From the NCBI GenBank assembly GCA_013433145.1, contig CM024172.1, forward strand, positions 12,767,553-12,831,552: DNA of 64,000 nucleotides, written 5' to 3'. Shown here one piece after another: positions 1 to 11,316 of the stretch. A program made the translations under genes and the position numbers. Within the stretch, counting starts at the first letter, position 1; every line of letters starts with the position of its first letter. The stretch is from Ascaris suum (lineage: Eukaryota > Nematoda > Chromadorea > Rhabditida > Ascarididae). The notes beneath the pieces were generated by a model. It searched no databases. It had not been told where the DNA came from and saw nothing but the letters and a program-made list of their open reading frames with translations.

Positions 1-1055
1 ACATAAAGGTTTCCGGATTGATTTCCATACTTTTGCGACATTTTCTGGAAGAATTTTCATATTCAGGATTTTTCCGCCACTTCACATATAGCGCACAACA
101 TGCCCCACGTGACTGCACATGTAATGCAAAAAACAAGAACACACTGCGACAAACAAGCAAAAAGATAACGGCAGATGGAGTTCTAAAAAAATGCTTAAGT
201 ATGGAAAATCCACACATGAGATCCAGAACATCTCAATCCAAAACGCACTACATCCACCAAACTCTAGGTCCCCTAAGCATGGAATTTCCAACACTTTAAA
301 GAAAAAACGACCCGAATCCAACAAAGCGTTCTTGAGATAACGTAATGAAAACGTAAAATGGCTTAAGATCTCCCATATTATGTAGAAATAGAATTATAGA
401 AGTAGAACTACAGAAAATAGAAATAGAATAATGGATAACAGAATATAAACTCCTGTGTATAAGTAGGTACTTCTGCATATAATAGGTACAAAGGAAGATA
501 AACGGCAAAATAACATACTCCATCTAGGAAGACTCCGTCTGCCACATCGGAAATTGTCAGTGACTCCAGCATCGCCAAATGAACCAGATTCCAATACCCC
601 GTATATGAACCGTTGAAGGTTAACCTTAAATTCAGAGAGAAATTTTTAAAGAGATTTAAATAATCTCTCCTCCACTCCATTCGCTGTCAATGACACAGTT
701 GCCGTATCTAAAGCAGTAAACAGTAACTCTGCTCAACCAACTAAAGTAAGAGGCAACACTCTGCACATAATATGGCACTGATTCCACCTTAAACTAGTAA
801 GAGCAGTGTTGACATGACAACGCCTGAGATATATTCGGATCAATAGATGCGTGCCGCTCGAACAGTAACCTGTGATGCTTAACGTATCTATCACCCGCTA
901 AACATCCGGCAGTTTTAGGAGCCGAAATGTCGAACGCGTCGAGCATTTCCAAAACATTTTCCTAGTTGCCACCTGACTTGTCCATTCCATCTACGGCTTG
1001 ATACACTCCCAACTATCTCCCCTCCCAGACAGTATGGACAATCTCGTGCGGATGA
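1..1055. other. unassigned left end
   Basis: No exon could be supported. The 300-700 stretch is A-rich and holds several overlapping short frames on the minus strand with no motif. Around 900-1060 the sequence is less AT-rich and reads in several broken frames, which could be an old retroelement relic, but no domain was recognised. Confidence 0.3.
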
Positions 1056-1131
1056 CTAAGGCGTCAAGTGTAGTCTGAATTGCTTATCAAAAAAGGCCAC
1101 CAAATTTTTCACAAAAGCGAAACAGTAATAC
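1056..1131 (-). CDS. possible further Ac45-like exon, unproven
   Basis: After the acceptor ATACCTCTTCAG the phase-2 frame left by exon 7 stays open for 24 codons (YYCFAFVKNLVAFFDKQFRL, then HLTP) and ends at TAG 1056-1058. It would finish the protein without a transmembrane helix, which the family should have. It could be a chance frame, or the true C-terminal exons may lie left of base 1. Confidence 0.2.
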
Positions 1132-1777
1132 CTGAAGAGGTATCTAAAATAGAAGAGTTGCCTAAGCAGCTTATGCTATTTTGATACTCAATCTCGGTCC
1201 CCTCTCTGCAACTTTGCTCAATATCAGCTATTTGTTTCTCTATTTCCCCCTTCTATTTACTGGTTTTCCTTACGCTGAATATGCTCGACATCGCTCTCTC
1301 CTTTCTTCTATAGGTGCCCATTCAACAACGAATGATTCTATCAAATGTTTACAAGATTGCCTCTAACATAGAACTACGAAGGTAGAACGGCTTTCATTAA
1401 TTTCCCAATCAGGAATAGTATTACCGACTAATATTTTCATCGAAATACTCCTACCCCAAGAACGATGACGAGTCAGCTGGTCAATGGGAATCTTCTAAAA
1501 AAAAATCACGGACAAAAATAGACAGAACGACAAGAATTGCAACCTGGACCGCCTGTTTTACGGATGGAAGTCTTATACATGCACATGTTTTATATCAATT
1601 CATTTACAATAAAAAATTTACGGATATTGAGGAAACAACTTTACATTAATAATGATAAGTTGCAGTAAAAACCTTTGGAAAATATTGAAAAAAAAGAAGA
1701 GAAAAGATCGAAAAAAAGATGAAGACTTTGGTGAGTAAATAGTTACAATACACTCTTTTCGAAAATAATAAACCTAC

Positions 1778-1873
1778 TCGAAAGCGATTGTCTGTCCAGC
1801 TTTGATGACGAAAACAGCAGTTTCTTCGTAATGAGCGACCATATCCGTCTTAACATTTACGCTTACTTGGAAC
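1778..1873 (-). CDS. vha-19: Ac45-like exon 7
   Basis: The acceptor TTTTGCAG is strong and the phase 2 entry completes a Lys codon. It encodes FQVSVNVKTDMVAHYEETAV and FVIKAGQTIAF. This corresponds to the FKF...HWFTMERLEV strands of human Ac45, just before the membrane-proximal part. The exon either ends at GA|GTAGGT, a good donor, or the frame stops at TAG directly after GAG (1774-1776). Because the family has a membrane anchor after this point, splicing onward is favoured. Confidence 0.65.
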
Positions 1874-4800
1874 CTGCAAAACATCTCACCTTCCACCAAA
1901 TTTCAGCAGTAAGCTGTGAAAATGTGTTTCAAAAATATTGCCTGTAGCATCAGAAAGCATCAGAAAACAGGGAACTTAATAATCTGGAAACAACACTTGA
2001 TAGGGGTGGTGCTGGTGAAAAGTGCGCAAGATCAGTCATGAGTTGCGTCGGGGCAAAACAGCGAATGAGGGTCAGCAGAATCGTTCGAATGAGCAGCATC
2101 TCAAAAATCCTAAACTGGTGGGATATACATTGCGAAGAAATGTCAAAAAATTCATCAAATTGCTGCTATTGAGCAAGCAAAGTCGAGCAGGCAGTCCAGC
2201 GAGGAAGGACTCCAATAAATTGAAAAGATTTCGTCAGAAGCTCCAAAACATGGAATCAATAACATATTTTAATAGAATGGGAAATGTTTCGTAAATTGAT
2301 CAAGACAAGTTCGCATGGTGCTCAATGCTTTTTGTCAAATGAGGCGCCGATTTTTGGTGTACAGTTGTGATAGAAGGTTGAGTGTGCGATGTGAATAATG
2401 CCAGTAGAGAATAACGATCGAAGGCACTCTGAACGAATTAATGAAAATGCTTAGAAAGAAATGTGTTAAACCGGAAAAACAACTGGGGAAGCGTGTAAAA
2501 AAATTTGCACAATATGAAGACCCATATCCACCCCTTCAAACCTGACCAACTATTTTCTTAAATCATTAGCAGTGAATGTGCGAATTACTGCCTTAACAAT
2601 TTAATCTGGGCTGCATCACTGTCGCAATCATCTCGTTTTGTCATATTCGACTATCAGTGGTCAATAGCCAGGCGCATTTGACAAGAACCAAAGCATAGAA
2701 CTGTCGATAAACTGTTGCACTGAGGCCATACAAATTTTCATTCATCACCCAACAACAAAAACACCTAACCTGGCCACAATTCTCTTTACTTGATCAATGA
2801 TGAGGTTTCACCTTGTGCATTGGAGGAAGAGCTTCACCATCCTTACCGATCAAAACACGTAATAACCACAACATCAACGTACCGCCAGATTCAGTTCAAC
2901 TACGATGGTTTATACTTCTTTTAATCGCTATCCCTAGGTATAACCGCATCAGAAGCGGCCAAGGCATGACAATCGGTTAAGCGGAGGCCATCTTTCACCC
3001 ATACGTAATGACTACGAATTGCCATCGCTTTTCATCTTGTAAAAACAACCTCTCTATTCAATTTGCCAAACAGCAAGATTGATAAATAAATATGGGCCTT
3101 GAATAATCAATCTACGACCAACAATGAAACAACCGCAATAAATTGCTCATATACTTAAATGAAAAAAAATGAAATCAAGAAAGGAAACGTACTTTGCGAC
3201 ACCAACAGTCATATTGCTAACAGCGCAATTGACATATGAGGGATCCCAGTTGAATGTATTCGTCCCATTGGCCCCATCAACGATCACATTCCTAAACACT
3301 ATTGGCTCGCCTGTATAATGTCGCACAACCACGACATTTATTGCCTCCAAATAGAAAAGGCAAAGATCATTCGGCGTTGGCACGAAATCACCACCACTGA
3401 CATTGACTGGTGGTAGCACAACCGGCATTTGCAGCTCCACCGCTGTTGCTGCCTGGAAACAATTCAACTCGAAATCAACATCAAATCGTTTTTTGTTGCG
3501 TAAACTCATGAAATACATCAAGCCTTGATACCGTTAAAGCCGCTCTAATTGCCGATGGGTCGGTTGCTCGGCATCAGAAGAAAAATCCGTGCATCAATGT
3601 GGATATTGCTATGATAGGATGGATGAGAGCTGCCAAAACATGTCAGCATCCGACGTGATCAGCAATCAGAAAGTATTATCTCAACGCTTCAGACTGTGAA
3701 GTTATGTAATAAATAACATTAGGCACTATTGCATAGAACGATGTTACCCCACTTGCGAACCGCGAACGGAGCTGAGCTCGTGCACCACATTGTGTACGCA
3801 TCACTACCGTACCTTGCACTCGGCATGCGAATAATAACGCCTATCACAGCAACTTGAAAACTTCTATTAGCAACATGCAATTTTTTTTGGAAACATGCGA
3901 TTTAAATTTTGTATGGATATGTTATTTGACGTTCTGAATCCAAGGAGTGCAAAAAAATCGCATGTTTCTAAAAAAAATTGCACACTGTTGCATTAAAAAA
4001 ATATTAGAAAATTTCCAGTTGCTGTGATAGGCGTTATTATTCGCATACCGAGTGCAGAGTTTGGTAGTGATGCGTACGCGGTGTGGTGCACGAGCTCAGC
4101 TCCGTTCGCGGTTCGCAAGTGGGGTAGCATCGTTCTATGCAATAGTGCCCAACATACTATACAATTTGAAGCAGCTTCCTTGCATTCGAACTTTTCATAG
4201 AGCAAATAGCATTCACCTCAATAAAATAACGCCCCCCCCCCGCCCCTCCCTCATCCCTTCTAAATGACAATCCAGTCGTCGCTGAACTCCAGAAAAATTA
4301 ACTATCCCCATGAATTTGTGACATCGTAAAGTGCAATCCTCGTAAAATTCAATCTTGCATTAAGGGCCTCTATTTCGACATAGTCAGTGATGGTAACGAT
4401 TGTACAACAATCTGACCCAAACTCACCCACATCACCTATCACAACTTCCCAAGCAAAAATTCCGAGATATTCGCCTTGTTCTCTATCGAATCCCTTCATC
4501 CCTTCGACAGCTACATACTGCGTTCTTAGAAGTGTCTGCGCAAGAAGGAATAAAGTCAATAAATGGATGCCATGATACAAACATCGATACAAATATTTTC
4601 ATGAAGCTCTTCCTATTTCTTCAAATTTTCAAGTCGGCTGAAAAAAAAATTCATCATGTACAACTGTCACAATCAACCAAGGGAAACTATTTCGTCGCTC
4701 ATCTGCGCAGCAAATTAGCAAAGAATATAACTATAAAAAGCATTTCATCAAGCACTTAATAAGTCAAGGGCGAAGAAACAGCTTCGCCGATCACATCAAA

Positions 4801-7800
4801 ATTCTTACCTAAAAATGCCACAAGATTTAACTCTTTAAAAAATGAACGATGGCAAGAATAAGACGAAGAAAAAAATCCACAAACGAGCATTTCTCAATAA
4901 TTAAAGAATGAAGATGAGAATTCAACCTTCTAAGTGAGGAACGCATGCACATGCTGAGAGGTCTTTAACCGACAAGTGGACACATGCGCTCACAATCAAT
5001 GCTAAGTGTGCAAAGGTGCATATGAAACAAACCGAATATCGATTGCGATAACCGGATTTTCGACTGCCGCTTGTTCGACCATACTTGAATTTTAACATTA
5101 ATTAATGATTCCTCCCATAAAAGCTACTAATTTTTCAAAAAACTAGGGGACATTTCTTCAGAATAGCTCTGTGCACAGAAAATGAGGTTTTTTCGGTAGG
5201 CGAGAAGAAGGGCGGGAGTGAAACTCCAAAAGAAACAGGTCTGTGAAGTGAACGGCTAGAAGAAGAAATCGAGAGTGAGATGGACTTCCCTAAACTACTA
5301 TTTAAAAAATTTGGAATCACACAAGTCAAACATCGTGAAAACCGTGAGAAACAGTTTCCTCAAAACAATAGCAGCAGTTACGGCATCTCAGCATTCAACG
5401 CCTGCTACCTTTTAATCAACAGTAATCTGTCTCTACCGCTTAGCTTTTTGGATGCTTACAACCTGTCGCCAATCTAAACTTTATACTGCACACTTTCGAG
5501 AATATCGCTCCCTGCTATGTACTAGACGATTTTGAAAGATGCAGACAGTCATTTCGAAGGAAGCGGATTTCAAATGAGGAGTACTGGACAACAGAAATAT
5601 TCAATCAGCAAAGTTTACAACATGATTGAAGACTTGTAGAGAAAGTGCACAGATACGCTTGTAGGATCTAATAAACAGAAAATAAGCAATGAACGTGGCC
5701 TATTTCAGATGTCAAACGGTTCCCGTCAGACTATTGACCTTGACTTCCCGAATTGGGGTTTAAATGAAAGATGACCCCACTGGGGCTGAGATTTCAAGCC
5801 GCCTTTTAACTTCAAAAGGCTTCAATTGAGAGATTGTTTCTCTCACAGAGAGTGGTACATTCTGGATCATTTTCGATCAACCCATAACCCTAAATGCCGT
5901 CCTCATAACTTAATGAGATACGCGATCATATATGTAAAGCGTATACTTATACATGGAACACAGACGAAAAAAATTGGAAAAACCGTCACTTCTCAAGTAG
6001 GATAATCGGCGTTTCTGCTTTACAGCACATCTAATCGGTAACAATGGGCCAGCTTAGCTATTATTCAGAATAGAACAAATTCGCTACATCTACGCTCTTT
6101 ACTTATCTCCACCGTAATACTTACTTTTTTCTTCTGTTTGGCGACATTTCTTTTATAAGTTCCCTCAAAGATTTTTTACAACTAAAAATAGTGTTCAAAA
6201 GTTAAATCGTACCCCCAAGAGTTTTGACGTCTTCGATTTTCCAGTTGGTCGACGCGACTCCTCGAGAGGTTGCTCTTCATCGCCAAAGTTGACATCCGAC
6301 GAAACAGAGACTCGCTTCTGTCGCTTCTCAACCTACACAATTTCACTTTTTCATTCAAGATGTCAATCAAAGAAAACGTTTCCTGCAAGTACGACTCTTA
6401 CCAGACCGTCTACTCCCATCCAAAATGGCAATGCTCCTAATGCAGCAATTCCCCCTTGCTTGCAAAACTGTGAGAGGTAATATAAATAACATCGAAGGTA
6501 GTTGTTAATAAATATTGTTCATTCACGATAAACGAATATATTGTAAGTACTGAGTCATGGTTTCACGAATACGAACAAATTAAAGCAATCTGATAACGAA
6601 AAAATCAAGTATGAAAATGTTCATTTTCACTTAGAATTTCGGCGACTTGGATGTATTTCAGAACACCTCAGAACAAGCCCCAACAAAACAGTTTAGTGAT
6701 GTTAAAGGAGTCCTTTTTTTCTACCACATTTCTTTGATTGCTCCAAAGAAAAAATGGCAAGTTTCTGCCTCCCTTCTACTGCATACACTATTCATCCCCT
6801 GATTAGCATTAGCCAATGGCGACTTCCAGTAGCGAAAGCAGTAGTGGCATCGATCATGAAAACAATGAAAACATTTGTCCACAAGTGATACTGATAAGCA
6901 CTTATGGCTGCACATCTGATTCAGATAGTCATGTCGCCTTATTTGACCTTTTTGATTCAAAAAGAATAATTGCTCAAAACGAACCGGTTTGGTAGAGAAT
7001 GCGGCACCGGATGAAATAATAGACACAAATGGTTCCTTTAAATGCTGCTCGACCTGTGGCGCTAACTTCTCGAGCTCTTGCCATGACTGCACTTGGAAAA
7101 CAGCTAACGGCTTGCCGACGGCATCATCAATCCTATGAGCCACTGCCTCTGGCGAGACCTACAATTCAGTGTTTCGCATCTACAGTGGTACCAATGTGCA
7201 CAGTAAATAATACTTTAGAAAATGAAAAAGTCAGCGTTCTCATAGCAAAAAATTTAATGCCTCGGGCATGTCATGCCGGAGATAAACGATGGATTGTTCA
7301 TTAACCTTAACTGTGCAACATTTCATTCCACACTCTCGACTTCTTCTCTAAACTTCAATAGCAATTCTTTACATCCCACGACATGCTACAGATGAGATCA
7401 TTGATTCCTTAGATTTAAACAGGAATAAACTGCTTCATTCCTAATGCGCTTTCAAGTGTTTCATAATTTTATTTAATTAGACAGGTGCATATTGCTTCAC
7501 TGATGGTGGATTATAAAGCTGTGCCATTTGTTATCACACCAAATGATTGCCTAGTGTTTGTGGCGATTGTGAACATTTACCAGTTCTCATCATCTAACCC
7601 TTATCGCTGACGCCTATACTATTTATTTCTGGGCATAAACGTGTATGCCACACTACGCAACACTTAAATATAAATTGTAGAAGAAACTGAAATCGCATAT
7701 TTCAAATCAAGGTTAAGGCTAAGGGCATTAACAAGCTCATTTACTTCATTCAACTGTAATACGTCGTAAGATATTTCATTTTCCCAGTAAACAAAAATAG

Positions 7801-9516
7801 TCAAGAACGCTATGCCCGTAATATTATAAAATAAATCAAATACACAGAGATTAAGATCACTCATAGTTTATTACAAATTTTTAAAGATAGTGTCGTCCAC
7901 CTCTAGCACATCATGATACTTTAGAAGTACTGGCAGTGAATGAAAAATACAGCAGCAGTTAACGGTGAGCAGCAGGTGAAATTAGGAACTCGTAATAAGA
8001 AATGAAAAGGTAAGAATCCCAAAGCTAGACCAGTACTCGAAAGGTTCCACGAAAAACCACCCTGCTTCCTTCACCCTACTTCATGAAACAAGTGCTATTA
8101 ATGAAGTTTTTGCCGTGCAAAAATTTTGAAATTCCCAGCAATTATCCAAAAACGTTTCGAGTTTCGAAATTATATAAGTGTGGCTAAGTTCTAAACTTGT
8201 GAGCTTATTTCTATCGCTAAAGAGAAATGAATGAATTTCACTTTGAGTGCTACTCTGTATACTGCAATAATATAAAATAAACTAATAGTGTTAAAAAATA
8301 ATTCATCCCTATAAACGTTTTAAATATTTTGCTCTCTAAATGCTACAATGGAAAGCCTTCTGAGAATAATTTTTTCTCTATATTAAGGAAAAGGAAATGG
8401 AATACGGATGACAAACACCATATGGACGAATGCGGAATCATCGAGCACAAGAAACAACATTCTTTGAGATCTGAGTAATCGATTTTATCCACGTGATTAG
8501 CGAATAACGCGTTAATCTTGTACATCAAACAAGTGCTAATTTACCACTTGCTTACCACATACAATCGAAAGGTTTTGCCTTCCGAAGAAATTGAAAAGCA
8601 TTCAACCTGCAAAATGTTGTCCACTGATTGCGCTTTATAATGTTTTGCTTGTCGCACTTGGCTAATTAATGGTGAGTCATTTGGCTTTGAATCGAATGCA
8701 TTTGCTTGACGAGTGAATGTTGCCAAAGTGAAATCAGTTAATGCATAAATAACAACTGGTGAGGATACCGAAGCGGATGCGATAATATCCTCGATTGACT
8801 TCCCACTGAAAAAACCAACTTAAGATGTTGGAGAAATGAGAGACAAACATTTGAAAAGTCTTATCTCCGTTCGGAAAAATATTCCCCTCTTTTTATTTGC
8901 TAACCATGAAGAAACTTGTTGCACAGAAGTAATTTTCTCCAATCTGGTGAATGAGCTAGAGGGATAGGAAGCTGTATATCGTGCCGGTGCTATAAAACGG
9001 CAGCTATGCAATACACAAACGACCTTTATAATACACGTAGAGATCAAAAAAATCGGAAATGTCGTGGCAATCTGGCCTTAAGAGGAGACGCTAATGACTA
9101 TAGAACGTCACCTTTCACAACCTTCTCTCTTCACACGGTTGACTGCCACTTAGTATCGTCTTAAACGAAAGCGATGCTTTTTCGTCACTAAAACTAGGAT
9201 TGGTCACAAACAGTTGAAGAGCTGCAATGAGACACGCAACCCAACCCATGTTATAGACACCTTCAAGGTGACGTTGCGATCATAGCCGATACTCAGGCAA
9301 CGTCCTGTATCCCACCTTCCTTCCCCTCCCTCTCCCTCCCCCTCCTTCCGTTTGCAGCTTATATGCTAACATTCTACTGGCGCAAATAAGAAGTGAGATC
9401 AATGAGCTCACTCACTCTAGAGGAAGAGAAGACCATAAAACCAAGTCGAAGGCAGCATTTGTGCCCGAAACAATCAGCCCAAAGAGAATACAGACCAAAC
9501 TCATTGCAGCAAACAT
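1778..9516 (-). CDS. vha-19: V-ATPase accessory subunit S1 (Ac45/ATP6AP1)-like, 7 exons, C-terminus incomplete
   Basis: Type I membrane glycoprotein that assembles with the Vo sector of the vacuolar proton pump in endosomes, lysosomes and secretory vesicles. Exons read 5' to 3': 9416-9516, 8905-9003, 8607-8805, 6985-7158, 6213-6332, 3193-3452 and 1778-1873. Every junction keeps frame (phases 2, 2, 0, 0, 0, 2). The product is about 345 residues so far. In order it has a signal peptide, an LVLWSS motif like the start of mature human Ac45 (LVVWSS), a GKSIEDI segment like the KLSIEDF of human Ac45, a dibasic RQKR site where vertebrate Ac45 is also cut by furin, then a luminal domain with LPPVNVSGG, CLFYLEA and two NxT/S glycosylation sites. 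The transmembrane anchor expected for the family was not found. The last exon may end at GA|GTAGGT and continue left, or stop at TAG 1774-1776. The symbol is by family, not by alignment. Identity is fairly sure; exact splice sites less so. Confidence 0.75.
1874..3192 (-). other. intron 6 of the Ac45-like gene
   Basis: Lies between two exons that join in phase. It contains only short frames, the longest a 90-codon lysine-rich one on the plus strand (2022-2294) with no recognisable motif. No further coding exon is needed by the phase. Confidence 0.5.
3193..3452 (-). CDS. vha-19: Ac45-like exon 6: core luminal domain
   Basis: Acceptor TTGTTTCCAG, donor AA|GTACGT; phase 0 in, phase 2 out, 86 full codons. 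Visible blocks are VVLPPVNVSGGDF, CLFYLEAINVVVVRHYTGEP, and NGTNTFNWDPSYVNCAVSNM. Two N-x-T/S sequons lie in the last part (NVS and NMT) besides NGT. The hydrophobic strand next to LPP and the aromatic W/Y pair mimic the RILFWAQNFSV and SFWNDSF region of human Ac45. This is the most conserved-looking exon. Confidence 0.75.
3722..4149. repeat. 428-bp foldback (MITE-like) element
   Basis: The left arm (from GGCACTATTGCATAGAACGA at 3722) is repeated in inverse order ending at 4149. Arms of about 140 bases match almost throughout and weaker pairing continues inward (an ATTTTTTTT and AACATGCGAT block on each side), leaving a loop of roughly 55 bases around 3905-3960. Differences are scattered point changes, for example TTACCCC against CTACCCC. 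No target duplication is clear; the flanks are ACATTA and CAACAT. It has no coding capacity and lies in intron 5 of the Ac45-like gene. Non-autonomous DNA transposons have this form. Confidence 0.8.
4302..4535 (-). CDS. orphan minus-strand frame in intron 5
   Basis: After an acceptor CTTCTTGCGCAG the frame is open for 77 codons, starting TLLRTQYVAVEGMKGFDREQ and then GEYLGIFAWEVVIGDV. A good donor G|GTGAGT lies inside but leaves phase 1, which does not fit exon 6 (phase 0). It may be a cassette exon with another donor, an exon relic or chance. The Ac45 alignment does not need it. Confidence 0.2.
   Translation of the reverse strand, partial: TLLRTQYVAVEGMKGFDREQGEYLGIFAWEVVIGDVGEFGSDCCTIVTITDYVEIEALNARLNFTRIALYDVTNSWG
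4536..6212. other. rest of intron 5 of the Ac45-like gene
   Basis: No supported exon. A run of ten C at 4232-4241 lies just outside this stretch. Only short frames on either strand; nothing recognised. Confidence 0.4.
6213..6332 (-). CDS. vha-19: Ac45-like exon 5: dibasic processing site
   Basis: Exactly 40 codons between acceptor TTGTGTAG and donor GGG|GTACGA, phase 0 at both ends. It starts VEKRQKRVSVSSDVNFGDEE, so a furin-type RQKR lies at the junction between the two luminal domains. A Ser/Lys/Arg-rich linker follows. The position agrees with the known cleavage of vertebrate Ac45. The same bases also hold a 68-codon open frame in another phase, which is judged a shadow. Confidence 0.65.
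6985..7158 (-). CDS. vha-19: Ac45-like exon 4
   Basis: Acceptor AATTGTAG; phase 0 in and out, 58 codons. It reads VSPEAVAHRIDDAVGKPLAV, then FQVQSWQELEKLAPQVEQHL and KEPFVSIISSGAAFSTKP. The hydrophobic strand PLAVFQV followed by a long amphipathic helix and a strand before the processing site is the order seen in mammalian Ac45. The donor CCG|GTTCGT is the same non-classical type used at 63608. Confidence 0.65.
7159..8606. other. intron 3 of the Ac45-like gene
   Basis: AT-rich, with a 66-codon minus frame at 7664-7864 that lacks fitting splice sites. The flanking exons join in phase 0 without any extra exon. Confidence 0.4.
8607..8805 (-). CDS. vha-19: Ac45-like exon 3
   Basis: Acceptor GGTTTTTTCAG; phase 2 in, phase 0 out. 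The exon encodes GKSIEDIIASASVSSPVVIY, then ALTDFTLATFTRQ and a helix ending SVDNILQ. The SIED followed by a hydrophobic VVIY strand fits the thioredoxin-like luminal fold of the ATP6S1 family. The donor CAG|GTTGAA is not a strong consensus, but reading through it loses the in-frame fit to exon 4. Confidence 0.65.
8905..9003 (-). CDS. vha-19: Ac45-like exon 2
   Basis: The acceptor TTGCATAG precedes an exon of 99 bases that enters in phase 2 and leaves in phase 2 at CATG|GTTAGC. It encodes CRFIAPARYTASYPSSSFTR and then a short helix (LEKITSVQQVSS), corresponding to the poorly conserved stretch after the first strand of Ac45. A second acceptor 14 bases downstream (TTTATAG) would put a frameshift after exon 1, so the upstream acceptor is preferred. 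Confidence 0.65.
9416..9516 (-). CDS. vha-19: Ac45-like exon 1: signal peptide and LVLWSS
   Basis: ATG at 9516 starts MFAAMSLVCILFGLIVSG, a textbook signal peptide, followed by TNAAFDLVLWSSLPL. The LVLWSS matches the conserved first strand of mature Ac45. The donor is a strong A|GTGAGT and leaves phase 2. The codons continue into the next exon to give an Asp. An AG sits 17-18 bases upstream of the ATG (ATTTAAG|GCC) and could be a trans-splice acceptor, but it is a weak match to the nematode consensus. Confidence 0.75.
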
Positions 9517-9791
9517 CACAGACAGGTGGCCTTAAATTAACGGCACTTCACAACGCCGTAGCAATTGATGGTCGTCAAACTTCACGTGTTACCTGGAAAC
9601 GCAATCATGTTGAATATTCGGTCTCAACAATCACTGCTACCATCCAACACAATAAAATTCGTAAAGCCGTATAGAAAGTACTATCAACTGATAACGGAAA
9701 CATTTTAAAACAAGTGATACAAAGCGCTGCTTTCACTGCAAGAATCTTTTCATATATGGATTCGACTAGGATTTACGCAATGAATTCTTTT

Positions 9792-10061
9792 TTAATTTTT
9801 GCAGTAACGTTGAAAATGTGATATTTTTCTGTCTGTAATGCTCATAGCCGCTAAGATTGTTCTCTGAAAATCAACGCTGAACTATGTGAAGATCGGATTG
9901 TCAGCATCATAGTCATAGAGAAGTGCTTCGTAAGCTTCAACGAACCGTAAACATCATAAGCGCTATGAGTAACACTTAAGCGCTACTTTTACATATTTCA
10001 CCTGAACTTACCTTAACAATACAAATATCTGACCAGTTCCTATTACTCAACAAAATAAAAG
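9792..10061 (-). CDS. possible two terminal exons of a small minus-strand gene
   Basis: A strong donor AAG|GTAAGT at 10012 closes an exon (10012-10061) opened by TTTTGTCCAG. It reads FILLSNRNWSDICIVK and leaves phase 0. The next acceptor GATTTTCAG opens a phase-0 exon (9792-9863) reading RTILAAMSITDRKISHFQRY, then CKN and TAA. The phases match, but only 39 residues are available and no family is recognised. Confidence 0.3.
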
Positions 10062-10205
10062 CTGGACAAAAAGTGAATAAAATCACACCAAATCCACACT
10101 GCATCCTTCAATCAAGGGCGAGTATCGGCAAAACCAACCGCTAATATCGGCCACCAAATATCAATTGGCGACTAGAGATCAGCCTTGTTCGTGCTAAGAC
10201 CACTT

Positions 10206-10340
10206 CTATTTGAAATTGCGATCGTTTGAGCGCACGATTATAAAGCTATCTTCAATGCTTAGCTGACATTGGAATTCGGGTTTTACTGATTCCAGCCTAT
10301 CCAGATTTTGATACTGATGTTTCTCCACCTCCCCAGGTTT
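10206..10340 (-). CDS. possible upstream exon of the same small gene
   Basis: A 44-codon frame reads KPGEVEKHQYQNLDRLESVK, then PEFQCQLSIEDSFIIVRSND and RNFK before TAG. It looks protein-like and lies just upstream of the exon at 10061. A GTCAGC inside would give the phase 1 needed there, but it is a weak donor. It may equally be a relic. Confidence 0.22.
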   Translation of the reverse strand, partial: KPGEVEKHQYQNLDRLESVKPEFQCQLSIEDSFIIVRSNDRNFK

Positions 10341-10659
10341 TTATACGACTTTCAATTAGCCCCTAGCCTGCAGAGTTGTTAGTGCATTGCATAACTTTCA
10401 ACTCGGGATTGTCCGAGTTTAGAATCAGTCACCTCAAAGAGTAGACGACAGTAGTCGATGTGCGAAATTTGACCGTATTCATGAATCGGCTTGACTCCTT
10501 CGACATTTGCTCCATTTGCACTTTGCTCTGTGAGGTTCTCAGCTTCGATCTCATGTCTTTATGCATCTTGTACATAATTTTGTGTTCGCATCGTTTCATA
10601 TCAGGACCTGCGTTACTCAACTTTCCAGCTGGTTCGGTCCTTCATTTCTTCCTTTATCG

Positions 10660-10857
<198 letters not shown>

Positions 10858-11316
10858 ACTCCGTCTGCCCTTACGGCAAAAATCTGAGCATTCTACTGCA
10901 ATGCTTTCTCTATTAAGTCAAGCCTTGTAGGACGTTTTTTTTATTTGAACCAACACCGTAAAATGGTGTCACGGTAAAATGTTGTAAAAAATATAATTAT
11001 TCCAATGCCGAGTGTCTAATACTTGCTCAATGATTGAAGAGCTTTTAGCATGAAATTCTTTTTCATATTGCAATTATATTTCTTTGAATATTGATCTAGT
11101 AGTTTTTCTTTATACATCACCAAATTATGGCAAGATTTCTCGTAGTTAGGTTTTTCCATGCTTTAACTAATAATATATGTGCAACACTCAAAGTAGAGGA
11201 AGACTGTTCAGCTCTTTCTCGAAGAAAATATTAGGCAGCAAAGAAAGCCTAGATTGCGAAAATATTTCTTCAATTTCCATTACGAAGCTTAAGGATGATG
11301 TTATTTTTCGGCGTAA

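Noticed and set aside
4052..4759. Plus-strand frames of 71 and 119 codons
   Set aside because: They run through one arm of the foldback element or oppose the minus-strand frame at 4302-4535 and show no coding features.
7393..7402. TGAGATCATT, the seed region of the miR-58/80 family
   Set aside because: No pairing arm nearby and the rest of the mature sequence differs.
9133..9249. A minus-strand ATG followed by a hydrophobic MGWVACLIAALQLFV that looks like a signal peptide
   Set aside because: It lies in intron 1 of the Ac45-like gene. The start at 9516 gives both a signal peptide and the conserved LVLWSS and joins exon 2 in phase, whereas this one does not.
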